A stretch of 40,308 bases of DNA from JAVVPL01 sp036655775 (lineage in GTDB: Bacteria > Bacteroidota > Bacteroidia > Bacteroidales > P3), in contig JAVVPL010000005.1 of NCBI GenBank assembly GCA_036655775.1, positions 1-40,308 of the forward strand. Direction: 5' to 3'. Positions 8,685 to 17,541 of the stretch are shown here, in pieces (the first letter of the stretch is position 1; the number at the start of each line of letters is the position of its first letter). The position numbers and the translations under genes are program-made. The notes beneath the pieces were generated by a model that saw only the letters and a list, made by a program, of their open reading frames with translations, made no database searches and was not told where the DNA came from.

Positions 8685-11258
8685 TTAGCGTAAAAGCATG
8701 ATAACTCCCGTTTGCGAACGTTCAAAATCATGATTTTTTTCTAAAGACGAAAATTCAACTATATAAAAATAAGTTCCCGTAGGGCATTCTTTTCCGTTTA
8801 AATTAGACTTTCCATCCCATTTGAAATTTGGCTCGGTCGAAGTGAACGCAATCAATCCCCAGCTATCAAAAACGGTGATACGAAATTTTTCTACATATTG
8901 ATTTGGGAAAGCTTCAAAATAATCGTTGATCCCATCTCCATTGGGCGTAAAAACATTCGGCAATTTATAATTGAAACAAGAACTATTGTCGGCACAAATT
9001 GTAGCGCTTAATTCACTCTCTTGTCCAGATATATTGACGGCACTAACGGCATAACAGCCAAAATAAGAAGGGGGAGATACATGTAAAAAGGTGTTTTGTG
9101 TTTCTTGTGTCAAAATTTCAAAATCGGTATTTTGATGAAGTTTGTAGTATAAAATATAGTGAGAAATATTTTCATAACAATCGGTGTTTGTATCAAAAGT
9201 CCATACAAGCTCATTTTGAAAAGGTTGGCATTCGGAAGAACTAATACGTAAGCTGGGCACACAAGGCGGTGCTATGCGGGGGATTGCAGCGCATATATTT
9301 GACCAATTGTCTAAGGGAATTTCTGAAATTGTTGCAGAAAAATAAGTGCCTTTGGCAAGTACAACATATTGATAGGTGGTATCGTTTTCTAAATTTGTAT
9401 CACAATAGCTCGTGTTTTGTGTTGAGGCGATAGAATCAAAGATTTTTGCAATTCTATTATAACGATAAATTATAAAATTTCGATTGACCCAAGGGGTTTG
9501 ATATACCCACGAAAGGTCTATTTTTCGATTTTTGCCTATGGCTTGTAGAAAAACAGACGAAGCCTCGATACTTTTGCCTATCGGAGGAAGTAAATGTAAA
9601 CTATCTTCTGCTAAATGCAGCGCAAGCTTGTAAAAATAAGCTTTTTTCGCTGTATTTACGTGTATATCCGTATATGAATGTTGTGTAGAGGGAAGATTCG
9701 CTATTTTTTGCATTTCTTCCTTAGCATTTCGTCGGTATACTTCGTAAACACACTGTTTTAAAAGATTGCTATCGATATTCTCCGAGTCTTTCCATTTGAG
9801 CCAAATGCTTCCATTGGATGGATGCGTTTCTTCTACACTCACATGGGTAAGAATTGGATTGGTACTTTGTAAGGTACTACACATTTCCTCTGAAGCATAG
9901 CCCAGCGCTCCATCTTTGAGAAGTACCACAATTTTATAGCAATATTGCATGCCATCTACCAAATTTAGATGATCCCAAAAAGAAGTATCTATTTTATTTT
10001 GACAAGTATAAATAAGGGAATACGCACTATCGTTCACCCCTATTTCACAAGGATCGGAAGATGGCCCCTTGCTAGGGCCTTGTTTGCGATAAATTTGATA
10101 TCCAAAAGTTTGAGGACAGAGACTTTGTGTCCAACGTAAATAGTTCGCTTTGTCGTTAGAAAAAAGAGTATCGAATTGTACTGCAGGGGCAATTACATGA
10201 ATAAAAGAGGTTTGTATGTCCGATAAATTAGGGGTCCCATTATCTGTAGCTTTAAAATAAACGGAATATGCTTGTGTGCGAGCGGCTGAATAAGGGGGGC
10301 GCCAACGGAAATGTCCCTTTGCTTTAGCTTGTTCTCTTTTACTTGTATATTGGGCAGCTTCATTGGGTTCTAATTCAAATACACTGCCACTAGCTGTGAG
10401 TATGAGATAATCGGTACTGTCTTCGTCCGAGGCCAAAACATCAAAAGATAAGGTTTGATTGGCCTCTACACAATAATTACTATTTACGATTTCTTTAGGT
10501 GGACGATTATCACAAGCTTGTACACTAATTTGCATATCGCGTGTAATTTCACTAATTTTAAAACCCTCACGCCATTCCTCTATAAGCATAGCCACATTAA
10601 ATTCACCTTGTTCAATGGGCGCATCCCAAGTTAAATTTCCACTCACAGAGTCAATATAAAATGTTTTGGAAGAGTGGGGTTGATGAAAGCCTACAATTTC
10701 CTCCCCTCCGCTACCTTTACAGATCGTAAGTTTGTAAGATAAACTATCTCCATCTGGATCGTAGGCCCCTGTATTATGGACGAATAGTGCGTTTAAACAG
10801 GCTTTATCAAGCGGTTTATTCAAAAGAATAGGACTATTATTAGGCGGATCAATAAAAGGGCTAATTACTAATAAAGTTTGCACAAACATCGGTGTACTTA
10901 CAGAACTGGGCATATTGATAACGCCTCCATTTCTATCGGCATCTTCCATGGAAATATAATAATGTCCAGGCCCAGAATAAGTATGTGTGCCGTAATAATG
11001 ATTTTCTTTTGTTTTTTCAGCTTCATATAAAATGGTTTCTTTGTCAACTCTACGAAGTAGTTCGCCCGTGTTGTCTCCCCATTGTAGATACAATTCGGGG
11101 CGATCTGTTAAGCTTTCCGTATAAGTATAAGTGGTGAGCTGTATTTGATAGGTGTAGCCTGTGATATGCTTAAAACTTATCTCGGCTGCTTTTTGATGTG
11201 TGGCAAAAGCAACAAGACAAGAAAATAAAAACAAAAATAAGGCAACTCTTTTTTTCAT
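8685..11258 (-). CDS. Large secreted protein with gliding-motility/T9SS type B C-terminal sorting domain
   Basis: The 857-residue protein starts with a clear signal peptide (MKKRVALFLFLFSCLVAFA). Residues ~25-330 contain Ig/cadherin-like segments with GAYDPDGDSLSYKL and SGNLTWDAP. The middle (~380-750) looks like several fibronectin type III-like beta-sandwich repeats. The last ~90 residues carry LPNVFTPNGDGINDYFEAF, then FDSWG, WDG and CPTGTYFYIVEF. This is the gliding-motility-associated C-terminal domain (CHU_C, type B), which directs export through the type IX secretion system and anchoring at the cell surface. An ATG four codons upstream (11270) is possible, but the inner Met gives a normal signal peptide. 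A -7 element lies at 11277-11284. The role is probably an adhesin or other surface structure; the ligand is unknown. Confidence 0.88.
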   Translation of the reverse strand: MKKRVALFLFLFSCLVAFATHQKAAEISFKHITGYTYQIQLTTYTYTESLTDRPELYLQWGDNTGELLRRVDKETILYEAEKTKENHYYGTHTYSGPGHYYISMEDADRNGGVINMPSSVSTPMFVQTLLVISPFIDPPNNSPILLNKPLDKACLNALFVHNTGAYDPDGDSLSYKLTICKGSGGEEIVGFHQPHSSKTFYIDSVSGNLTWDAPIEQGEFNVAMLIEEWREGFKISEITRDMQISVQACDNRPPKEIVNSNYCVEANQTLSFDVLASDEDSTDYLILTASGSVFELEPNEAAQYTSKREQAKAKGHFRWRPPYSAARTQAYSVYFKATDNGTPNLSDIQTSFIHVIAPAVQFDTLFSNDKANYLRWTQSLCPQTFGYQIYRKQGPSKGPSSDPCEIGVNDSAYSLIYTCQNKIDTSFWDHLNLVDGMQYCYKIVVLLKDGALGYASEEMCSTLQSTNPILTHVSVEETHPSNGSIWLKWKDSENIDSNLLKQCVYEVYRRNAKEEMQKIANLPSTQHSYTDIHVNTAKKAYFYKLALHLAEDSLHLLPPIGKSIEASSVFLQAIGKNRKIDLSWVYQTPWVNRNFIIYRYNRIAKIFDSIASTQNTSYCDTNLENDTTYQYVVLAKGTYFSATISEIPLDNWSNICAAIPRIAPPCVPSLRISSSECQPFQNELVWTFDTNTDCYENISHYILYYKLHQNTDFEILTQETQNTFLHVSPPSYFGCYAVSAVNISGQESELSATICADNSSCFNYKLPNVFTPNGDGINDYFEAFPNQYVEKFRITVFDSWGLIAFTSTEPNFKWDGKSNLNGKECPTGTYFYIVEFSSLEKNHDFERSQTGVIMLLR

Positions 11259-11276
11259 AATATAAAGCACAATTTA

Positions 11277-11324
11277 CAAAATTACATGAATTTTACGATA
11301 TTTACAGAAATTTGTTTACTTTTG
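11277..11324. promoter_or_regulatory. Divergent -7 elements between the T9SS substrate and the lolD-like gene
   Basis: On the minus strand TAATTTTG occupies 11277-11284, about 20 nt before the ATG at 11258. On the plus strand TACTTTTG occupies 11317-11324, 20 nt before the ATG at 11344. Both match TAnnTTTG; neither has a strong -33 element. Confidence 0.5.
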
Positions 11325-11343
11325 TATCTTCTAAATAAAACAA

Positions 11344-12003
11344 ATGATTCAAGTTTCAAATATTCACAAGTCTTTTGGAAGTCTACAAGTATTAAAAGGG
11401 GTAGACTTGTCGGTGAAAACAGCTGAAATTCTCAGTATTACAGGCGCCTCGGGAGCAGGAAAAACAAGTCTATTGCAAATTATTGGCAGTTTAGATAAAG
11501 CGGATGAGGGTGAAGTGCAAATTGACGAGATTTGTGTATCTAAACTCAATAAAAAAAGTTTGAGTGTTTTTAGAAATCAAACTATTGGATTTATATTCCA
11601 GTTCCATCATTTATTAGCTGAATTTACAGCTTTGGAAAATATTGTACTGCCTGCATTAATTGGAAAAAAAGATAGGCAAGTAGCCGAAAAAAGAGCTTTA
11701 GAATTATTGTCGTTTTTAGGTTTAAAAGAACGGGCTCATCATAAGCCTTCCGAACTTTCAGGAGGAGAACAACAGCGTATAGCTGTGGCGCGCGCACTCA
11801 TTAATAATCCTTCCGTAATACTGGCAGATGAACCTTCAGGTAATTTAGATTCTTATAATGCGACTAAATTGCATGAACTATTTTTCAAACTTCGAGATGA
11901 ATTCGGTCAAAGTTATTTGATTGTTACGCACAACGATGTCTTAGCAGATTTTTCGGATCGGAAAGTGCTAATGAAAGATGGTTTAATTCTCGCTCAGTCT
12001 TAA
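11344..12003 (+). CDS. ABC transporter ATP-binding protein, LolD/MacB type
   Basis: The 219-residue nucleotide-binding subunit is complete: Walker A GASGAGKT at 34-41, Q-loop near FIFQFHHLL (84-91), signature LSGGEQQR at 138-145, Walker B VILADEP at 158-164, D-loop SGNLDS and the H-loop His at 196 (VTHN). The FQFHHLLAEFTALENI stretch is typical of LolD, which powers release of lipoproteins from the inner membrane toward the outer membrane; the related FtsE and MacB ATPases are alternatives. No permease gene is adjacent, which is common for lolD in this phylum. The last codons overlap by four bases the end of the convergent gene at 12000-12611. Confidence 0.88.
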   Translation: MIQVSNIHKSFGSLQVLKGVDLSVKTAEILSITGASGAGKTSLLQIIGSLDKADEGEVQIDEICVSKLNKKSLSVFRNQTIGFIFQFHHLLAEFTALENIVLPALIGKKDRQVAEKRALELLSFLGLKERAHHKPSELSGGEQQRIAVARALINNPSVILADEPSGNLDSYNATKLHELFFKLRDEFGQSYLIVTHNDVLADFSDRKVLMKDGLILAQS

Positions 12004-12611
12004 AGTAAAAAACCTAAACGAATTCCTAACTGAACATTGAAGCCTTGTTTAAGATAGCTTGAAAATTTCAAATTCCGCATTTCTATAATCTCACTTCCTT
12101 CTGCAAATTTGTAGAACCCCTGTCTAAATCCAAATCCGCCAAATATATCTAAAGTGGTACGAGGAAAAATTTGGAATAAACCTCCAATGATTATTTGAGC
12201 ACCTATTCGCTTGGACTGAACATCGTAGCAAATCGGATTTTTGGGATTTTGTCGATTGTTATTACTAATGTCTACAACATGATTGTAATCAAAAAATGCA
12301 CCTACTCCATAATATAATCCTTTAAATTGAGGATCATAATAACGCACATTTATGCTCAAGCCAAACCCATTGAGTGAATCTTTTCTTTTATTGTATTGAG
12401 GTGCAATACTCAACCATAATTGGTCTTTTAATTTGACATCAAAATCTACTTCAAACGCATGTACAATGAGAGGTAGTGGCGTAAAAGACAACATAAATCG
12501 ATTTTCTTTGTCAAGCATGCAATATTCGCCTTTACGTTGAGCCATAGAGAAGGAATATACCGAACTCAGTAAGCAAATCCAAAATAATATTTGTATTTTT
12601 TTTGTTCTCAT
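12000..12611 (-). CDS. Conserved exported protein, probable outer-membrane beta-barrel
   Basis: I do not recognise a named family. The 203-residue product has a signal peptide ending near residue 25 (YSFSMAQ). The rest alternates polar and aromatic residues with Gly-rich turns (YYGVGAFFDYN, IFGGFGFRQGFYKF) and ends in QLGIRLGFLL, a pattern typical of small outer-membrane barrels with a terminal beta-signal. It starts three bases after the preceding minus-strand gene, which has a similar layout, so the two look like a tandem pair from one transcript. Confidence 0.7.
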   Translation of the reverse strand: MRTKKIQILFWICLLSSVYSFSMAQRKGEYCMLDKENRFMLSFTPLPLIVHAFEVDFDVKLKDQLWLSIAPQYNKRKDSLNGFGLSINVRYYDPQFKGLYYGVGAFFDYNHVVDISNNNRQNPKNPICYDVQSKRIGAQIIIGGLFQIFPRTTLDIFGGFGFRQGFYKFAEGSEIIEMRNLKFSSYLKQGFNVQLGIRLGFLL

Positions 12612-12614
12612 ACG

Positions 12615-13250
12615 TTAAAATGCCAAACCTATATTAATACCAATATCAAAAATGGGACCCGAATATCCATAATCGAACATAAAATCATCGTATTTACCAT
12701 CGCTTTTTAGCGAGGCGTTTTCTATATTTTTACTTGTCCAACGATTTCCGTAGCCAATATAAAAATCAAAAAAGAAATTTTCACCTAGCATTTTCCGTAC
12801 ACTGAGCATAAGGTCGATGCCATATTTTTCAATTTGCGTATGTGTTTGGGACACCGTAGTAATATCGTTTTGTCCATAAAGCACCCCATATTGCAAAGAT
12901 AATTTGAATTTTTTGTTTTCATTTCTATAATAATCGTATACATGGTATAGACTGATATCAAAGCCTTGCATATATTGGAAATCTGTTTTTCTCAATGTGG
13001 AATATCCTAAAGTGCGATAATAGATAGGTGCCAATTTGAGCCAATGTTTACCCGCCAAATGTCGTTCATATTGAACACTAAGACCATTATAGATAAGAGG
13101 GTATACAGCAAAAGAAAGGGTGTTGTTTTTAAATACATTCAAGGGTTTGAATTTTTGATACATAGAGGGACGTGTTGCATATACTTGTTGCGTATTCAAA
13201 AAAAAAGTCGCAGCAAATAATACCAAAATTAATTTTATTTTCAAATACAT
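12615..13250 (-). CDS. Conserved exported protein, probable outer-membrane beta-barrel (paralogue of its neighbour)
   Basis: From the ATG at 13250 the product has 211 residues with a signal peptide (MYLKIKLILVLFAATFFLN). The body is rich in Tyr/Phe beta-strands and ends IFDIGINIGLAF, resembling the end of the next gene (QLGIRLGFLL). Both share a layout of a strand with SF.P/SFAVYPLI, then 'WLSIAP' or 'WLKLAP' and then 'YY' stretches, suggesting an old duplication. The frame stays open upstream to 13304, but a TAGATTTG -7 element at 13283-13290 would place the transcript start near 13277, excluding that longer start. An ATG at 13265 remains possible. The function is unknown. Confidence 0.68.
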   Translation of the reverse strand: MYLKIKLILVLFAATFFLNTQQVYATRPSMYQKFKPLNVFKNNTLSFAVYPLIYNGLSVQYERHLAGKHWLKLAPIYYRTLGYSTLRKTDFQYMQGFDISLYHVYDYYRNENKKFKLSLQYGVLYGQNDITTVSQTHTQIEKYGIDLMLSVRKMLGENFFFDFYIGYGNRWTSKNIENASLKSDGKYDDFMFDYGYSGPIFDIGINIGLAF

Positions 13251-13282
13251 AAAACGTCCATTCATAACATCCAAATCTTCTG

Positions 13283-13290
13283 CAAATCTA
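13283..13290 (-). promoter_or_regulatory. -7 element (TAGATTTG) for the two barrel-like genes
   Basis: Minus-strand TAGATTTG matches TAnnTTTG and sits 33 nt upstream of the chosen start at 13250. No clear -33 TTTG is seen. Confidence 0.42.
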
Positions 13291-13335
13291 CGAAAAAAAA
13301 ACAATATCTAAAAGCGAAAGGCTTTTTTAGCTTTA

Positions 13336-15429
13336 TTATTCAATAAAACCTCGGTTTTTTAATAATGCATTTGGATTAGGTTCTTTCCCTCTAAAATTGA
13401 TGTACATTTCCATTGGATCACAAAGGCCACCTCTTTCTAATATGTTTTTCCTAAAAGCGCTGGCTGTTTTTTGATCGAAAATATTCCCACTTTCTTTGAA
13501 TGCTTCAAAGGCATCCGCATCTAAAACTTCGGCCCAAGTATAGCCATAATATCCAGCTGTATATCCTCCAGACATCGTATGTGTAAAATACGTAGTGCGG
13601 TAACGAGGTGGAATTTCTTTTATTAATTTTCTATGTTTTAAAGTTTTATTTTCAAATTTAAGCAGATTAAATTTTTTGGCATACTTAGCTTGTGAATGAT
13701 AATCTAAATCTAGATAAGCCGCAGCAAGAAATTCGGTAGTAGCAAATCCCATACCATGTTTGGCCGATTTTTGAATTTTATCCATCAATTCGTTGGGTAG
13801 TACTTCCTGATTTTGATAATGTTTGGCATATACCTTTAGTACTTGAGGTTCAAAAGCCCAATGTTCCATAATTTGAGAAGGGAGTTCTACAAAATCTCGA
13901 GGAACATCTGCGAGCGTATTGTAATCTACATTTTGTAATAAAGCGTGTATAGCATGACCAAATTCATGGAAGAATGTACTTGTTTCATCCAAATTCAACA
14001 AAGCAGCTTCGCCTTTATTGGGAGCAGGAAAATTACATACAACGGTAACAACTGGCGTTTGTTTAGCGCCTTTGCTAAAACCTTGAGGAACGTAGGCATC
14101 GCACCATGCACCCCCACTTTTAGCCCCAGGTCGCGCGAACATATCTAAAAAAACAATGCCTACAAATTTCCCATCTGCTTCGGTACATGCGTATGCTTTT
14201 GCATACGGAGTAGGCGTGGGTACGGAATCTAAAGCCGTAAATTTGAGCCCGTACAGTTGTTCGCAAACATAAAAAACACCAAGTCGAACCTGATCTAAAG
14301 AAAAGTAAGCTCGAATGGCATTTTCATCAAATTGATATTTTTCATTTTTCATCAAATTGGAATAGAAACGCCAATCTGCTGCCGAAAAAGGCGTTTTGAT
14401 CTTATGTGCTTGCATATAGCTACGCATTTCTTTTTTTTCATCATTTGCGGTTTGTATAGCATAAGGCCAAATACGATCCAGAAGTTTGTATACTTGTTGT
14501 GGCGTTTTTGCCATCCGATCGCTTAAAACATAATCGGCATACGTTGGGTAAGACAGTAAGTTTGCTTTTGCTAAACGGAGAGCCAACAATTCTTTAACAA
14601 TAGCTTTGTTGTCGTATTCATTTTCGTTATTCCCTCTATTCAAATAGGCATGAAGCAAATTCTCTCGAGTTTCTTTATCGGGTCCATATTGAAGATAGGG
14701 CATAATACTTGAATTGTCGAGTCCAAATTGCCAAACGCCATCTTTTTGACTACGTTGACTAGCACTCATTATATAATCGGAAGGAATGCCTTTTAATTTT
14801 TGAGAATCATCAATGGATAGAGTAAAAGAGGCCGTTTCGGCCAATACGTTTTGTTCAAATTGTAATTGCAATAAACTAATTCGTTCGTTTATTTTTTTAA
14901 GACTATCCCTATTTACCGAAGAGAGTTCTGCTCCATTATTAATAAATTTTTTATATGTTTCTGTAAACAATCGTTTTTTTTCAGCTGCCCAAGTTTGGTA
15001 TTCTCCTTGTTCTTTAATTCGTTTGATGCGTCTAAAAAGGTAGGGGTTCATATAAATATTATCGAAATGGGTGCTGATCATCGGAATTATTTCTGTCCCC
15101 AATTCTCGTAATTCAGGTGTGCTATTGGCGGCACTAATATTTGAAAATACGGCTATCACTTTACGTAAGGCACTACCCGATTGATCTAAAGTGAGCACTG
15201 TGTTTTCAAAAGAAGGAATATCACGCGTACTAATAATATTGTCTATTTCAGCATTTTGTTCTTTAAACGCTTGCTTAAAAGCAGGCATAAAGTCTTCAGT
15301 TTTAATTTCATTAAATGGGGGGATATTGTAAACTTGTTTATCCCATGCTTTAGAAAAAGGAGTTTCTTTGGCTTGAAGAGTTAAAGACAAAGGGATGCAT
15401 GTAATTGCTAATAGCGTTGTAAATTTCAT
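13336..15429 (-). CDS. M3 family peptidyl-dipeptidase (Dcp-like)
   Basis: The 697-residue zinc metallopeptidase is exported, as shown by the signal peptide MKFTTLLAITCIPLSLTLQA. The catalytic motif FFHEFGHAIH is at residues ~486-495 (HEFGH encoded at 13954-13968), with the third zinc ligand Glu in DFVELPSQIMEHW. M3 enzymes are all-helical clam-like peptidases that trim short peptides; Dcp removes C-terminal dipeptides, here probably in the periplasm. The frame is open to 15462, but a TAACTTTG -7 element at 15460-15467 and the signal peptide favour the ATG at 15429. The gene is divergent from thrS. Confidence 0.92.
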   Translation of the reverse strand: MKFTTLLAITCIPLSLTLQAKETPFSKAWDKQVYNIPPFNEIKTEDFMPAFKQAFKEQNAEIDNIISTRDIPSFENTVLTLDQSGSALRKVIAVFSNISAANSTPELRELGTEIIPMISTHFDNIYMNPYLFRRIKRIKEQGEYQTWAAEKKRLFTETYKKFINNGAELSSVNRDSLKKINERISLLQLQFEQNVLAETASFTLSIDDSQKLKGIPSDYIMSASQRSQKDGVWQFGLDNSSIMPYLQYGPDKETRENLLHAYLNRGNNENEYDNKAIVKELLALRLAKANLLSYPTYADYVLSDRMAKTPQQVYKLLDRIWPYAIQTANDEKKEMRSYMQAHKIKTPFSAADWRFYSNLMKNEKYQFDENAIRAYFSLDQVRLGVFYVCEQLYGLKFTALDSVPTPTPYAKAYACTEADGKFVGIVFLDMFARPGAKSGGAWCDAYVPQGFSKGAKQTPVVTVVCNFPAPNKGEAALLNLDETSTFFHEFGHAIHALLQNVDYNTLADVPRDFVELPSQIMEHWAFEPQVLKVYAKHYQNQEVLPNELMDKIQKSAKHGMGFATTEFLAAAYLDLDYHSQAKYAKKFNLLKFENKTLKHRKLIKEIPPRYRTTYFTHTMSGGYTAGYYGYTWAEVLDADAFEAFKESGNIFDQKTASAFRKNILERGGLCDPMEMYINFRGKEPNPNALLKNRGFIE

Positions 15430-15459
15430 AATGGCGTTAATCATTTTTTTTTCAATAGA

Positions 15460-15467
15460 CAAAGTTA
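15460..15467 (-). promoter_or_regulatory. -7 element (TAACTTTG) for the M3 peptidase
   Basis: Minus-strand TAACTTTG matches TAnnTTTG and lies 30 nt upstream of the ATG at 15429, supporting that start over the longer frame. Confidence 0.5.
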
Positions 15468-15533
15468 CACATTTTTTTTCAAAACCTCTGAAATTTTTTT
15501 TTAATTTTTTTATGAAAACCGAAATATTTTATG

Positions 15534-15541
15534 TATCTTTG
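15534..15541 (+). promoter_or_regulatory. -7 element (TATCTTTG) for the thrS operon
   Basis: TATCTTTG followed by GC fits the TAnnTTTG consensus closely, 39 nt before the thrS ATG. The -33 position (about 15511) holds only a T-rich TTTATG. Confidence 0.6.
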
Positions 15542-15580
15542 CAGTCCTTTTTGGATTATAATATTGAATTTTATAACACT

Positions 15581-17512
15581 ATGATTAACATTAGTTTACC
15601 AGATGGTTCCGTGAAGCAATTTGCAAAAGGCACAACTGCATTAGCGATTGCTAGATCTATTAGTGAAGGCTTAGCGCGTAATGTTTTGGCTGCAAAGGTA
15701 GGTGATCAGGTATGGGATGCCGATCGTCCAATCGAGCAGGATACAAGTCTTGTTCTGTACACTTGGGCTGATGCAGAAGGCAAAGCTGCGTTTTGGCACT
15801 CTTCAGCTCACCTTATGGCAGAGGCTATAGAAAGTCTATATCCAGGAGTTAAATTTGGTATTGGACCTCATATAGAAAATGGATTTTATTATGATATCGA
15901 TTTTATGGATTATGCGATTTCATCGGATGATTTCAAGAAAATCGAAGATAAAATCATGGAATTAGCGGCTCAAAAACAAACTTTTTTACGTACACCTGTA
16001 ACTAAAACCGAGGCTTTAGCGTATTTTACTCAAAAAGGAGATGAATACAAATTAGAATTAATAGCTGATTTACCCGAAGATGCCATTACATTTTATAAAA
16101 CGGGTGATTTTTTAGATTTGTGCCGAGGTCCACATATTCCTGATACTTCATTTATAAAAGCTTTCAAATTGTTGAGTTTGGCTGGAGCATATTGGAGAGG
16201 GGATGAAAAACGGAAACAGCTAACTCGTATTTATGGTATTTCTTTTCCAAAACAAAAAGAGCTTACCGAATATCTCAATTTTCTTGAAGAAGCCAAAAAA
16301 AGAGATCACCGTAAGATTGGTAAAGACTTGGAATTATTTATGTTCTCCCAAAAAGTGGGTGGCGGCTTACCTATTTGGCTACCTAAGGGTACGGCCCTTC
16401 GCGAACGACTTGAAAACTTTTTGAAAAAAGTGCAACGTAAAGCAGGGTATCAACAGGTGATGTGTCCTCATATTGGGAATGTAGAATTATACAAAACTTC
16501 GGGTCACTATGATAAATATGGAAAAGATTCTTTTCAGCCTATAAATACACCTATTGAAGGAGAACAATTCTTTTTAAAACCAATGAATTGTCCTCACCAT
16601 TGTGAAATATACAAAAATAAACCTCGTTCATATAAAGATTTACCTTTGCGTTTTGCTGAATTTGGCACAGTGTATCGTTACGAACAGAGTGGAGAATTAC
16701 ATGGATTGACTAGGGTTAGGGGCTTTACACAAGATGATGCACACATATTTTGTACTCCAGATCAACTTCAAGATGAATTTAAGGGAGTCATAGATATTAT
16801 ACTTTATATTTTCAAAACCTTAGACTTTAAAAATTTCACGGCTCAAATTTCATTGCGTGACAAAAATGATAAAGTCAAATATATAGGTTCCGACGAAAAT
16901 TGGGAAAAAGCAGAAGCTGCGATTATAGAAGCTGCCGCAGAAAAAGGTTTAAATACGGTGATAGAATATGGCGAAGCGGCATTTTATGGTCCAAAATTAG
17001 ATTTTATGGTCAAAGATGCCATCGGTCGTAAATGGCAATTAGGTACTGTGCAAGTAGATTATAATTTACCTGAACGTTTCGATTTGGAATATGTGGGAGC
17101 AGATAATCAAAAACACCGTCCTATTATGATTCATCGGGCTCCTTTTGGCTCAATGGAACGTTTTGTGGCTGTACTTATAGAGCATACAGGTGGTAAATTT
17201 CCACTTTGGCTCACTCCTGAACAATTTATTATATTACCAATTAGTGATAAATACGCAGCTTATGCTAACAAATTAAAAGAAACTTTAGAAGCTGCCGATT
17301 TACGTGGAAGTATTGATGATAGAAGCGAAAAAACAGGTAAAAAAATTAGAGATGCCGAATTAAATAAAATTCCCTATATGTTGATTGTGGGAGAGAAAGA
17401 AGAAGCAGAGGCTACTATTTCGGTTCGTAAGCAAGGGGAGGGCGATTTGGGTACAATGAGTGTAAATGATTTCATCACAAGAATAAACCAAGAAGTAAAC
17501 CAATATTTATAA
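15581..17512 (+). CDS. thrS: Threonyl-tRNA synthetase
   Basis: The 643-residue class II synthetase charges tRNA-Thr. It has an N-terminal TGS domain (MINISLPDGSVKQFAKG), an editing domain with HSSAHLMAEAI and the conserved DLCRGPHIPDT, and a catalytic core with MNCPHHCEIY (zinc-binding Cys), motif 2 around RFAEFGTVYRYEQSGELHG, and motif 3 HRAPFGSMERF. The C-terminal anticodon-binding domain begins near FIILPIS. The frame extends upstream to 15395, but that part overlaps the promoter, and the ATG at 15581 gives the normal TGS start. It leads the thrS-infC-rpmI-rplT-rplS cluster, a common order in bacteria. Confidence 0.98.
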   Translation: MINISLPDGSVKQFAKGTTALAIARSISEGLARNVLAAKVGDQVWDADRPIEQDTSLVLYTWADAEGKAAFWHSSAHLMAEAIESLYPGVKFGIGPHIENGFYYDIDFMDYAISSDDFKKIEDKIMELAAQKQTFLRTPVTKTEALAYFTQKGDEYKLELIADLPEDAITFYKTGDFLDLCRGPHIPDTSFIKAFKLLSLAGAYWRGDEKRKQLTRIYGISFPKQKELTEYLNFLEEAKKRDHRKIGKDLELFMFSQKVGGGLPIWLPKGTALRERLENFLKKVQRKAGYQQVMCPHIGNVELYKTSGHYDKYGKDSFQPINTPIEGEQFFLKPMNCPHHCEIYKNKPRSYKDLPLRFAEFGTVYRYEQSGELHGLTRVRGFTQDDAHIFCTPDQLQDEFKGVIDIILYIFKTLDFKNFTAQISLRDKNDKVKYIGSDENWEKAEAAIIEAAAEKGLNTVIEYGEAAFYGPKLDFMVKDAIGRKWQLGTVQVDYNLPERFDLEYVGADNQKHRPIMIHRAPFGSMERFVAVLIEHTGGKFPLWLTPEQFIILPISDKYAAYANKLKETLEAADLRGSIDDRSEKTGKKIRDAELNKIPYMLIVGEKEEAEATISVRKQGEGDLGTMSVNDFITRINQEVNQYL

Positions 17513-17526
17513 ACAAAAATTAAATT

Positions 17527-17533
17527 AAGGAGG
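17527..17533 (+). promoter_or_regulatory. Strong Shine-Dalgarno (AAGGAGG) setting the infC start
   Basis: AAGGAGG ends eight bases before the ATA at 17542. Most genes in this window have A-rich leaders without such a site, so its presence points to an unusual initiation codon that needs help from the 16S anti-Shine-Dalgarno. Confidence 0.7.
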
Positions 17534-17541
17534 ACATAGTC

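Noticed and set aside
15395..15580. N-terminal extension of ThrS
   Set aside because: It overlaps the M3 peptidase start and the thrS -7 element; the TGS domain starts cleanly at 15581.
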